NCBI GenBank assembly: GCA_020055645.1 | Contig: CM034547.1 | Span: 35,408,909 to 35,472,908 of the forward strand | Source of the DNA: Tomocerus qinae | Lineage: Eukaryota > Arthropoda > Collembola > Entomobryomorpha > Tomoceridae | DNA length: 64,000 nt | Reading direction: 5' to 3' | Shown here: positions 12,901 to 25,700 of the stretch, one piece after another | Layout: each line of letters starts with the position of its first letter | Numbering within the stretch: the first letter of the stretch is position 1 | Made by a program: the position numbers and the translations under genes | Notes under the pieces: generated by a model | What the model was told of the DNA's origin: nothing | Database searches by the model: none | What the model saw: only the letters and a program-made list of their open reading frames with translations

Positions 12901-14705
12901 CACCGGAGTACGGGCGAAAACTGTGAAGAAGACATCAGGAAAGTTTGTTATTCAGCCGAATTCGCGTAAGTAAATGCAAATCTAGGGAGTTTACTTTCCA
13001 GAAACAGAGAGAGTATTTACAAAGGCAGGAGTGAGTAAAGACAGACAGAGGAACAAAGAGAACTTACACAATTTCTCTATTCCACACATTTGCACTTTCT
13101 CTCCCTTTCCTCTGATATTGTTTTATTTCAGCAATTCATTGACAAGAGAAAGTTAGCTAGAGCCCAATAAGTTTTTTTTCTAGTTTTCTTTGTGCGGCTC
13201 CCACAAAAGAGAATTTCGTTGTGTACCATTTACTCAATCGCTTGAAGAGCGTGAATATCGTTACGCACTTTGCCCGATTGCCATTTTCTTGCGTGTGAAA
13301 TACGTTAGTAATAAAACCCCTCACATTGAAATCCACTGATTTGAATTCCCTCCAGCAATTAGGTCTGGACTATTGATCCGTAACTGCGTATACATATTTA
13401 TGATAACTCTTCTTGTTTCTGTGAGATACTGCTGTGTATCTGCTTCGGATTTATATTCTACTTATATTATTATTTGATCATTTGGTAGGCGAGGAACTAA
13501 GAATGACAATACAGCCAGAAGACTACATGGACAAGCTTGTGGAGTACGGAATCATGAAAATTTTTGCTATTTGTTTGGTGGACGAAACAAATCAAGCATG
13601 GAGTGAAGAAGATGACTTCCAAGTTATTAAGCCACCTCTCATCATAGAGGTAAGTGTTATGCAGGGTATCCTTCTTGAAACTCCCAGCAGAATTTTCATT
13701 TGTAAATGGCACTCTTTTTTCAAACCCAAACAAAAGGTAGAACTTATTTGCTTGAGCGTGAAAGTGTAGTTTCACTTGGTTTCACGCAGCTTTCGGCAAT
13801 GTGAAAGTGAAGTAAATAAGTTGTTCTGTTGTATTCTAAATTATTTCTTGTGAGATATTTGGAAAGAAAAAAAATACAATGGGACTGGTGAAATTGTTAT
13901 GGTCAGTCTTAAAAATGGCACCTAAAAATGAAAATGACGGTTGTCCTGTGGTTTTCACCCTTCCAAAAATGCTGGAAAGAACTTCAAACTATTCTACTTA
14001 AAATTTTTAGCTACAACCAAATAAAAGTTGTTGGAGAAGATTCATTTAGAGGCTATATTAGGCTGGATCATCCAATAAAAATTCCCCAAAAAATTATTGA
14101 TTTTGTCTCTGAAAGTTTCGAAATCACAGCAGGAGAAAAGTAGTCGCAATTGACAAAATATTCTACATTGTATAAATCTAACTGTCATAATAATAAATGT
14201 TCAATCAATAGTTTTATGCAGTAGAAGTTTTCTGAAAACGTTGGTTAATATTTGACAGGTTAGTGATGGGCTCAAAGTTGGTAAACCGGCATACGTCACT
14301 TTCAGTTTCCTGAATCCTATCAAGAGAAGGCTGACTCATTGTGTGATTAACTACGAAGGCCCCGGGCTCACCAGAACCGCTACTATTAAACCCAAGTAAG
14401 TCCTTCGAAATTAACAAAGTCATATTTTGTTGAATACCACACGTACATATGCATTTAATTAACATAAGTCCTAACTCTCTCATCATCCTCGTTTTGCTTT
14501 GTTGTTGAGGAGCGTGGCAATTCATGGCCAGAGTGTTTTCATGGAATATTTGTTTTTGATGTATAGGGAGGTGGAAGTGGGTGGAGAACTGAAATATATT
14601 CACAGATTCATTCCGAAAGCATCCGGAAGCCAAAGACTTGTGGCTACATTCACTTCCAAACAGTTAATTGACATTGTGGGCTCCGCTGTTGTAGAAGTTG
14701 AATGA
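6730..14705 (+). CDS. Transglutaminase (annulin/haemocyte type), 3' eight exons, 5' partial
   Basis: Protein-glutamine gamma-glutamyltransferase, a Ca-dependent enzyme that links glutamine side chains to lysines; arthropod members act in clotting, cuticle or cell-surface roles. Exons: 6730-6987, 8907-9075, 11527-11624, 12368-12540, 12842-12965, 13489-13649, 14259-14395 and 14567-14705. Their phases join without error to give 418 codons plus TGA. Catalytic His is in NFHVWND and catalytic Asp in AIDATPQE. The [12 protein letters not shown] segment and two C-terminal beta-barrels follow, as in animal transglutaminases. The model begins mid-codon with [11 protein letters not shown], so the N-terminal sandwich domain and the active-site Cys exon are missing, presumably to the left of the window. 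All seven introns (about 170 bp to 2.5 kb) have GT-AG ends. I cannot tell the annulin-type from the haemocyte-type subgroup. Confidence 0.95.
8907..9075 (+). CDS. Transglutaminase exon, end of catalytic core
   Basis: The acceptor CTGCAG ends at 8906 and the donor GTAAGT begins at 9076. The exon encodes [16 protein letters not shown], then [17 protein letters not shown], both strongly conserved in the core domain. The intron before it is about 1.9 kb. Confidence 0.95.
11527..11624 (+). CDS. Transglutaminase exon, core-domain Ca-binding region
   Basis: A short 98-bp exon encodes [12 protein letters not shown], then [14 protein letters not shown]. The second part aligns with the conserved ...DITHTYKYPEG-type segment of vertebrate enzymes, which holds calcium-coordinating acidic residues. 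The acceptor is CGACAG and the donor GTAGCT. It is flanked by introns of about 2.4 and 0.7 kb. Confidence 0.92.
12368..12540 (+). CDS. Transglutaminase exon, linker and start of barrel 1
   Basis: The acceptor is TTTTTTCAG and the donor GTACAT. The exon encodes [14 protein letters not shown], then the start of the first beta-barrel ([21 protein letters not shown]). It ends in phase 0 after Ile-Glu. Confidence 0.92.
12842..12965 (+). CDS. Transglutaminase exon, barrel 1
   Basis: The exon encodes [20 protein letters not shown] and [16 protein letters not shown], typical of the first barrel strand pair. The acceptor is TCTGTAG and the donor GTAAGT. It leaves one base to complete an Arg codon with the next exon. 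Confidence 0.9.
13489..13649 (+). CDS. Transglutaminase exon, barrel 1 to barrel 2
   Basis: The acceptor is TTGGTAG at 13482-13488 and the donor GTAAGT starts at 13650. The exon encodes [19 protein letters not shown], then [16 protein letters not shown], then the strand [11 protein letters not shown] that opens the last barrel. An open frame continues past the donor but is intronic. Confidence 0.92.
13862..14143 (+). other. Intronic open frames with protein-like composition
   Basis: Between two transglutaminase exons, overlapping frames read as protein-like fragments: [19 protein letters not shown] in one frame and [20 protein letters not shown] in another, closing at TAG 14141-14143. No family is recognised. 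It could be a decayed gene or transposon piece with frameshifts, or chance. Confidence 0.2.
14259..14395 (+). CDS. Transglutaminase exon, barrel 2
   Basis: The exon encodes [19 protein letters not shown] and [13 protein letters not shown], matching the typical N-P-L-P and VEGAGL-like positions of C-terminal barrel 2. The acceptor is TTTGACAG and the donor GTAAGT. It ends with two bases of a Lys codon. Confidence 0.92.
14567..14705 (+). CDS. Transglutaminase terminal exon and stop
   Basis: The acceptor is TGTATAG. The exon encodes the last barrel strands, including [18 protein letters not shown] and [16 protein letters not shown], and ends at TGA 14703-14705. The length and closing residues agree with complete animal transglutaminases, so the 3' end is intact. 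Confidence 0.93.
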
Positions 14706-15097
14706 AAACTCATTTTTTTGCAAAAATTCTGTATTTGCTCTACTTACTAATGAGGTATACTTTCATTGCTATCTTATATCAGATCTCATGTACTGTTAAA
14801 TGCCTAAATTGGAATATGCAAGTAAAAGTTTAAAGTTACTGTTTTTGTTCTTAGTTCCCGTGCATTCAATTTGCTCGAATGTTTGAAGCATTGAAGTCCT
14901 TCTGACGCCATCTGCCAAATTCCTGAAATTACTTTCCTACACTACTTTCTCCTACCCATGCCAATCCAGATACGTGAAATCATTTGGATACACGGGATGG
15001 CCTTTCAAAAGTTTCGGCCTAGTTGTTAGATCCTCCAACTTTGGCTGCCAAAAATATATGCTTATGTCAAATTATTATACTATAGCTTTTTTTGCTA

Positions 15098-15103
15098 AAT
15101 AAA
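15098..15103 (+). terminator. Putative transglutaminase polyadenylation signal
   Basis: AATAAA lies about 390 bp after the transglutaminase stop codon on the same strand. It is the first canonical hexamer noticed there. The actual cleavage site cannot be seen. Confidence 0.4.
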
Positions 15104-17646
15104 TCTATCAAAAAATGTGATTTTTAGTGCATGAGAAAACTTGTAATTTTTCATTCTGCCCACGTAGGCTCTGTAATACCTAAACAAATCGCACCATAAA
15201 GTTGACTTCTACAGAATAGTATTTCTGTAACCTTTGCATGTATAATAGTTATCTTAATAGTTTCTTTGAATTGCAATCAATCACAATCAATAGTGGTTAT
15301 TCCTTGAAAAATTAAATACTATTCCAATATAATGTCGCCAACCCAAGATTAAGTGAAGTATTTTCTTGCGTTTTGCTATTATTTTAATTAGATACTATTT
15401 ACGTAAGCTGCCGTGCATGTCATTTAAAGTAATTTTCTTTTCTCCTCTTTAATTCAGACGAGGTCATGTTCATTATTACTATAATTAATTTAGAACGTAA
15501 ACAGCAATTGCATTATAAAATCTAAACCCTATTCACTCTGGCAGAATGCAAGACACGTATAATGTACAATTTTATATATTTAACGGTAGATAAGAACCGA
15601 AGTCAGAATTAATTTTTTCTGAGAGCGCAGAGGGCGAAGAATTACGCACTACCATTTCGAATTAACTTAACTCAAACATACTATTAGTAATACTCAATTC
15701 AGTTGAAAAAGCAACTCGTAGAGACATGAATTTCAATCTACTTGGATGATATTATATAAATGTGGATACCTGGAGAGCATACTCTCTTTTACAGTACTGC
15801 TAAGAGGCCAAACTACTAGATTTGGTAAAAGTTGGTGTTATGGGACAAGAATAATTATTCTGAATGCTATTTTAAATGCCAAGGTAGATGTAGTTTATGT
15901 GATGCTAGAGGAAGTGATTATTTTGGAAAAAATTCGTTTGAATATTTAATACTGACAGATATATTTTTGACAGGATTTTAATGTAAGTTTAATGATTTCA
16001 TTTGTTCCATTTTACCCACACAATATCAATCAGTTTCTCACTCTATCTCACTCACAGTTGTTATTATTTTACGTAACATACATATTATAGAGATACATCC
16101 TAGTATACACACAAAAAGAAAATTCAATCTTTCTGAGGAAATATCACTGGAAACACTGTGGCATTCACCATAATGGATTAAAGTTACATAATAGTTACGC
16201 TATAATATGTATATTATGTTTTAAATGCATTTGCTATGTGCGCCACTACTCCTGAAGACAATTCTGATGAAAACATTATTTTTGGAAGTTAATTACTAAT
16301 TTATATTTATGGTAACATAAGAATTGCAGACATTTATACTTAGTAATAGCCGTTATTATATATAAACCGAAAGAATTTTTACAAAATATATCTACATGAC
16401 TAATTTTTGTTAACATATTCGCAGTTAACTCACAATGCTCACAGTTTGAAATTCGCAATTCAAGTTGTCGATTACTTTAGGTACAACATAAAACTAAATC
16501 TAATCGTAATAGCACACAAATCCATAAGATTTAGCACACATCTGTTATCTATTCTACCCTTCCATCGCAAAAAAATAAGTACTTAACATCTACCGATTTG
16601 CATAAAAGACAAGTAAATAAAATCACAAACATTATTTTTTCTGCGTATACGTTCTACTAAGCATAATACATTGTTCTGAGATCCTGAGAAATAAATACTA
16701 AATACGTTATATATGGCTCTACAGAAATAGAACAATACAGATTCATTTCTTGTTAAATAAAGCACAGATAGCATTCCTTGTCGTGACATAGAATATGTGT
16801 AATACTTATAAACATTTGACAAGTGCATTATAAGTGAAATGGTTTTATTTGTATCATTTCTGAAAAAATCATTTCCCTTTCTTTGTATTGTAAAGGTAAC
16901 TGACGTTCCCTTTGTCCTATTGACAACCTTTGAAGTGCATTTTGTTATATAAATCATAACAGAACGTGGTGTAAGTTTTCTGTAACAATAATACAATGTA
17001 GGATTAGTACAGTACAGGTATATTGTAATTACTGGTTATATTTGGTTAGTATACATGAATCAGTAGGTGTTATGAACATTTTCCTGAATTATTTTGTCCT
17101 GTAATAAAGGTAAGTATATCTACTAAGTACTGAATACAATTAAGCAATGATCTACTTAACTCAAATACAATAACTTAATAGTAACAATACTGATATCATA
17201 AATGGTCATTGGGTACCATACGATCTAATTATACTAATTATGTTATATACACAATATGCATTTTACGACAAATGCGTACCTGCTACTTGAATAACAATTT
17301 ATTATTAATGCAAATATCCAACTACTAATTATTCGTGAGTTGTATATCATGTATTATGTGTTTTGGTATAGGTAAATCCTATATACGTTTCTATGTACAA
17401 TCCAGTCAGTTCAATGAGACTTACTTAACACAATTAATATCTGTTCAGACAACGAACAGTTTACTTGTATCAATTATATTCTCTATGTATGTAAATGGTA
17501 TTACATATATAAGTAACGTTAATTTTACTATTATTTTTTGTTACATAATTTTGCTATTACACCAATTCAATAACAATCGCAATTTTAAATCTCGATCTGG
17601 CTGCTGTGCAACTACTTTTTTCTATTCTTTCAACATCAATTTACAG

Positions 17647-17842
17647 AATACAGAATGGCGAAGAAAGTATTAGCTATAAGTATTGGCTTCTTGAACAAAT
17701 TGCCTTAAAAATTTCTCTACCTAAGATTGCTAAGGATCAAGATGAAGTCACAGACAGATCAAGATCCATTAAGCATGTGTTTTTGTTCCTAATTTTATCA
17801 AGTATTGTAATAAGCGTAGGAAAGGGAGTCCCGCGTACTTAA
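17647..17842 (+). other. Candidate unassigned terminal exon
   Basis: A good acceptor (pyrimidine-rich tract, then TTTACAG ending at 17646) is followed by an open frame to TAA 17840-17842, and AATAAA occurs at 17938. The frame reads NGEESISYKYWLLEQIAL, then an acidic stretch, then a hydrophobic run KHVFLFLILSSIVISVGKG that could be a membrane segment. No family is identified and no upstream partner exon was found. Confidence 0.2.
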
Positions 17843-19269
17843 ATTGCAATTGCATATTCAATTAATTGAAATATGCTGAATGAATCGAGAAAGAATAATT
17901 TTACAGTCACCTTGTTAAAAGTAATTAGTCAAATTAAAATAAAGCGGAGATAGAGCGGGACATACATGTATTCTTATGTAAGGATGTCGGGAATATATTA
18001 TGTGTATATGTATTTATTATCTAAAGGTATGTAGTCTACTCATATGTATATGTAGTACAAGTTATATTAAATTCTTGTACAGGTGTACACATTTATAAAG
18101 TAATTTATACTCTTAAGACCATGAGATATAATTCCACTTAAACCATGTACTTTAATTCAATTAATTAAAGTACACGTCATAATTATTATCTATGTCTGCA
18201 CTTTCACTGTGTAAGTAGAAAGTGGGGGAAAGGTGATGAGTTGGAGAGTGGCGACATGGGTCGAGAGGAAGTCGCCTTTCTCATCTTTCTGTAATTGGCT
18301 TAACATCATAGTGAACATGAACAGTGAAGGAACAGTATAATATTGTAATAATATCTACATTACAATGATTTATATATATTTATTTCGTACATATAGCTTC
18401 TATGATATACTACTTTTGTATGTGCCTACAGAGTTTGTAGGTAATGTATAAACTAGCTGATTATATCTTTGTAAATGTGTTTGTATTTAATTGATGAGTG
18501 AACGAGTTAGTGAGTTATTAGTGTTCGTTAGTATACCACAATGTCCATTAAATGTTTTGTATGAATGTCACTGATGGATTATGTTGGGTTAATTGGATTC
18601 TATTCATGGTAAAATAATCGTAAATAATAGCATTAGACTGTGTAAGCAGTACATTTCTAAAGGTGTATGTATAGCGTCTCGAAGTGAATGCCTGACATTT
18701 AGTATAGTAGGTATACTGTTGGTAAATAAACAAAACATAGTTAATTGGTAAGCAATTATTTATTTACGTCTGTCTGTCTGTTCTTTGTTTACTTATGCAT
18801 GATGGGACTGCCTTGGCCGTCCTGTTCTGTCCAATGATGTCGAGTTACACTTCACTCTACTCTAATTCTTTAAATTATTTGGAAACGGAAAGTAGGCATA
18901 CTTAATTTAAAAATACTGTCCCAGCTTTCTAATGTAAATCTATTTATTTATTCTTTGTTGAAGTACGTACATAAATGTCTACTTTTGTATTTGTTTTCGT
19001 GTCCGAACTGAATTAAATCAACGTTTTGCTTAAGTACATTACGACATGAGCGATGTTACATTTAAATTGTAGTGTAGTATATGTACTATTTATAAGTAAA
19101 TGTTTCAGTTATTGCATTGCATCAATATAATATTTATTTGTGTAATTATCATGTATATTTAAACAACTAATCAAATACATACACTTAGGTAGTTTAATTA
19201 TCCTTGAAAAAAATGTTCCCGTTGCATTCGGTTGCCATCAAACCCTTTATTGTGTGCCTAAGTACTGTA

Positions 19270-19275
19270 TTTATT
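19270..19275 (-). terminator. Putative G-beta-5 polyadenylation signal
   Basis: TTTATT on the + strand (AATAAA on the - strand) lies about 500 bp past the G-beta-5 stop. It is the first canonical hexamer I noticed downstream. Use of this site is inferred. Confidence 0.3.
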
Positions 19276-19771
19276 AAAAGTCAGAGTAGCAGGTAAAAGG
19301 TTAATTAATTTGCTTCATTTCCTTATTTTGGCAAGATAGGGTTCGTTTTGTTCTGTGCGCTAGCCAGGTAGATTGAAAATTGCTACTTATTGGTGCACAA
19401 AGACAGTAGGATAATTTGTGCAGGTATAGTACATTTAGTAATTTGTAAATTTATATAATGTGAAGAGATATAAGCGTTGTCTCATCATAAATTAGTACTT
19501 ATATTCATTTCACTCCTCTGATCAATGACAACTACTTAATCAGTTCCCTACTCTAAATACTTCACTGCTCTACTATAGGTAAGGTAAGTATTATATGAAT
19601 ATCAATGAATAATCGGTAGCATAATAATATCGTATCTGTTTTTATATTCGAGGGAGTCAAATCGAATTTCTACTTTCTTCTCTTCTACGTACTTATCTAA
19701 ATGCTTTTTATACGCGCGCTGATCTTTCTCAATTGCTTATTCACGTCCTTCGGCAGTTTTCTATTGTGGAT

Positions 19772-19783
19772 TTACGCCCATAC
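19772..19783 (-). CDS. Gnb5: G-beta-5 terminal microexon (Val-Trp-Ala-stop)
   Basis: On the - strand, TTTTCAG is followed by GTA TGG GCG TAA. This supplies exactly the three residues and stop needed after STLR to give the conserved STLRVWA ending. It lies 2.5 kb beyond exon 7. The exact phase fit and the family-specific ending make it convincing despite its coding length of 12 nt; the rest of the exon is 3' UTR. Confidence 0.85.
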   Translation of the reverse strand, partial: VWA

Positions 19784-22700
19784 CTGAAAATACAAAAAAA
19801 CAATACAATAATTAGTTTCATCTCTTGCCTTCAGACAATAAGTCACTCCTACCAAAAAGTAACATTCAATATATTATCTAATGAGTTGGAAACATTAATC
19901 CAAGATGAAAACAGGAAATACATCAAGGACATTCTGGCTGAGTGAGCTAATCTCGAATTAAGTCACTCCGATTGCGCAACTAAACTAGCAGAGTGGAAAA
20001 TTCTGGCCAACTACACTCGTTCAAGTATCAATATAATCTTCTCAAGCCAACAATAATCAACAAATTGAATAACATACAACTTCACTTAATTCAATCACTA
20101 TCATTGCGTCTGTATCATAGATAATGTTATGTCTAATGAAATCTGACTTGGGAAAACAACGGAACACAATAATATCTTATAGAATAAAACAAGCCTAAAA
20201 ACAAAAAATGCGATGGCCTAAAAAATTAACCCAGATAACAAACCACAAACATCCAATCAATAAGTATTCTATACTTAGGCACTAATACATTTTATGATAA
20301 TTAACTATTAATGCATGCAAGCAAGACAGAACTAACTGCATTTTATGTGGCATTTATTTATAAAAGGCATATTGTATACACACAGTGTACATACAGTCTG
20401 ATATAATATAACTTTCCTAGCACATAGAATACTACAAATATCATAACACAGAAATAAAACAAGGTTAAGACGCAATTGAGTGGTAGTTGCTCTAAATAGA
20501 AAAATAAAAGCCTTGTAGTTACATTGAATAAATAAATAATCACAATAAAAGTATCCTGTGAATATAAACGTTGCTATATTATACAAATCATTTGTTTAGC
20601 TTCCCAACGCGATGATGTAGGTGTTTTAGCCCTTTTTATAGCAACTTTCGCAATTAAAGTTGTGTAACATAAAGATTGGGAGCTTAACGGGTGATTTGAC
20701 ATGTCGAGTAGGAACATAGGAGAGTGAGGCAGTGGAGATAATTAAACAATATTGCAAAGCGCAACAGAGAGGGAAGCCAAGTCTGGAAATGTACTGGAGA
20801 ATGTTGTGATGTAAGTACATTCTGGGAAATTAAGTAGTAGCAGTGGGGAGTCTTTGCAGAAGGAGACAAAGGGAGAAGGAAACAAAGAGAATAATTGGTT
20901 TGTTTTTTGTGGTTTGGTTTGGAATTGGTTGACAAACTGATCTGACTCTCGTCTGTGGTCTCCTCTCTAATAAGAGGAGAAAGGAAATTGATATGCTGGA
21001 TTTCGTGGGAGGAAAGAGTTGTGTTCGGCCGTTAGCCAACCCAATGCATTTCATTGCATCACATTGTCTTGGCTCACTTCGGCCTGGCCAACTCAACTTG
21101 TTTCCTACACAGTATGTTATCATTGTATGATTGTAATTGTAATGTCAGGGAAGCAAGCCATCATGAAGCCAGGGCCAGGCCAGGGCAGGGCAAAGAAACT
21201 ACAACAAACAAAGCAAATAAACGAAGAGAATTCACGTCAAGCCCAAGCCAAACTACCTAATCGGTGCAGAGCTTCAGTCTACTACTATAGCAGTCTCATG
21301 TAAGTGAAATAAACTGAAATGAACTGAAACTCCATGAAATTACACGGCATGGATAAGTACAGTATAGCACACACACACAATAACGTCACTACTGGAATAC
21401 GGATGGAATGCCTTCTATTTCGAGTAGTACATGCTTACTATTATAAATAGTATACTTACTACACATTATCCGTAGACTCGTAATGTAATGCACCTACTAT
21501 ACACGTTCGGCTACAGTAGTCAAGCTGCCTGCCATGCCACAATAATAATGCCAAAATAGTAATACAATTCCAAGAATTCATCCAGAACAATTTTCTACTG
21601 CATTATACGAACTGCCGTGCTTTGCCATGCCACACAGATAAGCATTGTTACTTATTATACTTGCATAAGTACGTACATATTGGTTTCCTTCACTCACGTC
21701 CGTATTATCCCTATCTGTAACGAATAGTATACGAATATATAGTAGCTAGGCTTTTCTTTAGTTAACCAGTAGAACCCAATGTAAAGCATAGCTAGAGGGA
21801 AGTTAGAATGCCATTAGTAATCAATAAAACTATTTTTCTGCTTGGAAAGCAACATTTGGATGCAATGCTCTAGAAATGATTTAATTACTTCACGCAGAAG
21901 GCTGAATGGCTCACGAAAAAGTACTTTAGGGAATATTAAATGCACATCATTCATTCTAACAGAGTTTTTATGGATCATTTATAGGGAGAGGGATAAAAAG
22001 AAGATTGACAAATAAATAAATGGCTGGGTATGGAAATGTACATGCTAAACAAATGCTCGACTTAAGAAGAGGGAATACTGGCAGAAGGTATAAGTACAAA
22101 CAATTTAAATAAGCTTCTTAGGATTAAGTGGCCTGGCATGGAATGGCATGACTTGTGAGAAGTCTGCACGAACATAAATACATGTGTACCTACCTACTTA
22201 CTTACTAGATAGGTATAAAACTGCACACATGTGCATATATAGAGATTAGAGTTGTTACTCCAGCGAACTATGATAAAAGTACGTACTCGGAGTGTGGAGT
22301 CCCAACTGGCTGTACAAAATGCGGTGCCGTCCGGAGAGACTTTGAGAGATGAGACCCTGTTGTCGTGCCCGTAGAGTATTGATATCCGATGACATTTGAG
22401 ACTGTCCCAAACGTTGACGGTGTAGTCGCTGTAACCAGCAAAGAGGAGGCGGCCGCTGTGAGAAAAGTCCACCGAATTCACTCCGAAGATTATCGACTCT
22501 TTAGAGTACACGGCGATCTCACGGTCTGCTCGCAAGTCGTACAGTCGACACTGCAGAAAACAGAAAGAAAAGTCAGTGAGCAACACAATTCTTTTAAAGT
22601 ACAAAACTAGAGCGTAAAGTAAAAGTGAAGTTCAGTTGTTCGCAGTATGTACATATGTATAAGTCACTTACATCTCCCACTACTCTCTTACCTATTTACT

Positions 22701-25700
22701 ACGTAATACCGAAATCCAAATCCACCTTACATCTATCAAGGAGGATTTTCTATTTCTACCTCCGAAGAGCTATACACATTTATAAAGGAGGTTTAAGGGA
22801 GCAGAATGAAAAAATAAAGCGGAGAAGAAAAGTAGAAAATTCATGTGTGTGTCGTATCGCCTCTGTAATTCTGAGTTCTGTGTTGTCACTGTGGCAGAGA
22901 ACAGAATACAGACACGACACAATCATGGTTCGCCTCCTCTAATGTAATCTCCAGAAGGTACAGCCAGATCTCTTTCTATCTTTCTGTATATACCGTGCAA
23001 TCTTAAATATGTACATACTATAGCCGTGTTTATGTATGTATGTCGTTGGATTGCATGTAACTTTTCTTTCTTCCCTATCTATTCATACGGACGGAGAATC
23101 TTTCTGATATTGAACTGAAGTTACTCAGATCGAATAGAATCGAATCCACATCACTTGAGTTTGTTCTTCTTCGTGTACCCGTAGATTCCCTCCGTCGTGT
23201 CACCGTCACCCAAAGAAGAAACATTTATTTTTACTCAAGACACGTACTCTTCTTCACGGAGCAACTAGCAACCCAACTTTTTCTCTTCTCTACACTTTTT
23301 AGTTCACTCCAGTCAGATCACATCAGACAAATGAAATATCATGCAGGAGCAAAAACAACCGAGCACACAGTCAAGAAAACTTTTCTTATCATTTTACAGA
23401 TACAATTTATGCAGCATTTATTTATATGTGGCAAGACCTGAAAACTTCTGCCATCAGATAACATCCGTCTCTATTTACTCCTACCTAATAGTCTCCCAAA
23501 TAATATAGTCTCCCTACTCTACTACACACAAATCTTTTTATTCACTACTCTTTGTCAATGAAAAATACAACAGAGAGCATATCCCTTTAATCCTTTACAA
23601 CTTTAAGTCTCTGAGCTTATTTCTCTAATCTGTTCTCTCCTATATTAATACGTATCATCAGTATATTTACCGAGATACTTCTAAAGACTTTGCTATTTCC
23701 GTGTTTGCTTGATGTTGTTCAGTCATAAAAAATTGATTAGGTACGTGTAGAGACGGGAAAACCCCTATTGCAAAAAATACATCCTACTTCGTACATACCT
23801 ATTGCGCTATTATTACTACTAGTACCACTTACTATACTTGAATCTGCAGGAGCAATAATTTTTTCATTTCGTTTTAGATACGGATCTCAAGAGGTTGCTC
23901 GTCATTTCGTATTTCTTCTCAACCCAAGATGATAGATAATTCTACTAAAGTTGTCAAATCTGGAGTCAAGCAAGATATTTGTATTAGCCAACCAGCGAGT
24001 GTAATGGCAGTAATCTGTTCTCCGTCATAATTTCTTTATATCATGCCACTATAGGTAGCTCTTTTTATAAATAAGCAGAGCAAACTAATAAGTATGAACT
24101 GATGAAATGGAGAGCTGACGTAGAAATGGAATCGTATTTATCTGACGGGAGTGATCTCAACGAAAAACTCATCTTCAAGCTATCACAGTACATTAGCGCA
24201 ATGCAATGACATAGTTAAACAGAAGTGTGTCTGCGTGTTGTAGTGTATTGTATTTGTGCCGCATCGGCTCTACGTAAATAGCACGTTGAGAGAGATTCAT
24301 ATTTAGCTTGCTAGAGTACAGTACACAGATTAAAAAGAGCCTGGCTCTTCTAGTTGTGTTTGTACAGGAGCTGTAGTAATAATACACATGGAAGAGATAT
24401 CTGATGAGCTCTGCCTTTGCTCCACAGTGTCAGTAGTTGGTAGTAGGCATTTAAATTTTGCAATTCAGTTCGAGTTCGGCTTGACTGTAAAGCAGAGAAA
24501 CGCAGCTGTTTAATTTGTCAAGTCAAAGAGACTAGAGATGTATGAAAAGTAGAGAGAATCAACCAACTCACAAAGACAGAGAGTGCTTCTAACATGTGCA
24601 TACTTACTATACAAACACACGACAGAACAGATACTAATACTTTATTGCAGAATGCTAATGACAATATGCTTCCAATTCCGCATATGCATAGACTCGAATT
24701 CTGTTTCATAAAAGCGACATTAGTATACCTAAATACCCACTTACAGGCTAACTGTGAACGACCACGCTAATTTATATCAAACTACGCATTTGTTTTCTGT
24801 AAGCATAAGTACTGTATCAAATATTAACGACTCCAGCGATATAAAACCATTTTTGTGTAACCAATTTAGTTAGTTTACTTTGCTTCAAATTTATGTACCC
24901 ATTACTTAGATCTATTACGAAAGATAACTGCCTATGTGTTAACCATCGAGTCATCACAGTTGCAAATGTTTTACATTTGTAATAACTTCCAAAGGGTGGA
25001 TAATATTCCTACAACTCATAATTCAGTTTTTGGTAAATGCTATCGAATGTAGTACATGTAAAGCATTGTCTGTCAACTGTATACATTTGTTAAGAGGAAT
25101 ATCATTCAGAAGTTTCTTTCTTCCCAACTGTAATTAAACGGTTACATCTACAACAGAGAACATCAGGACAGAGGCATCACTCCTCCAAAGACTTAATCCT
25201 GAAAGGACTCATAAAAAGCTAGCATACTGTAACGTCCTTCCTCATGCAATATCAGCTTACGATCGCTTTCCTTCATGTTTACTAATATTAAGTTATTGAA
25301 AATTGAATTGACACGTGAACTCAACATTGATAAGGAGGTCAAACTACTTATGACTTACAACGTATCACATTGAGCATTGCGAAGTTATACAAAAGTCACT
25401 TCGGCATCAACAAAAAGATAATAAAATATATTTAATAATCTCAATAAATTGATTTGGTCATCCGTTTATATTTTTACATCTGCCTAGAATGCTCAGTTGA
25501 AAGTGACCTTTCTCACACAGATACTATAATTCGAAGAAAAGACAATATTAATTTTTAATAGTTATCCAGCCTTTGGAGAGAGTGCGGAGTAAGTAGAGAA
25601 AGCTATAAATTGAAGTAGTCAAAACAAAACCTTACCGTGGCATCATCGGAACCCGTAGCAATTGCATCTCCACTCGGATGAAACTTGACAGTGTTGATGT

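Larger units (their letters stand above)
15110..19769. other. Intergenic stretch between transglutaminase and G-beta-5
   Basis: Very AT-rich sequence between the convergent 3' ends of the two genes. Apart from a weak terminal-exon candidate near 17647-17842 and a small palindrome at 18147-18173, I see no recognisable gene. A 137-codon open frame on the - strand (16583-16996) has no family resemblance. Confidence 0.5.

Noticed and set aside
16583..16996. 137-codon - strand frame between transglutaminase and G-beta-5
   Set aside because: Long for AT-rich DNA, but begins with TTG and shows no domain or family similarity.
22389..22610. + strand open frame over G-beta-5 exon 7
   Set aside because: Complementary shadow of the WD40 coding sequence.
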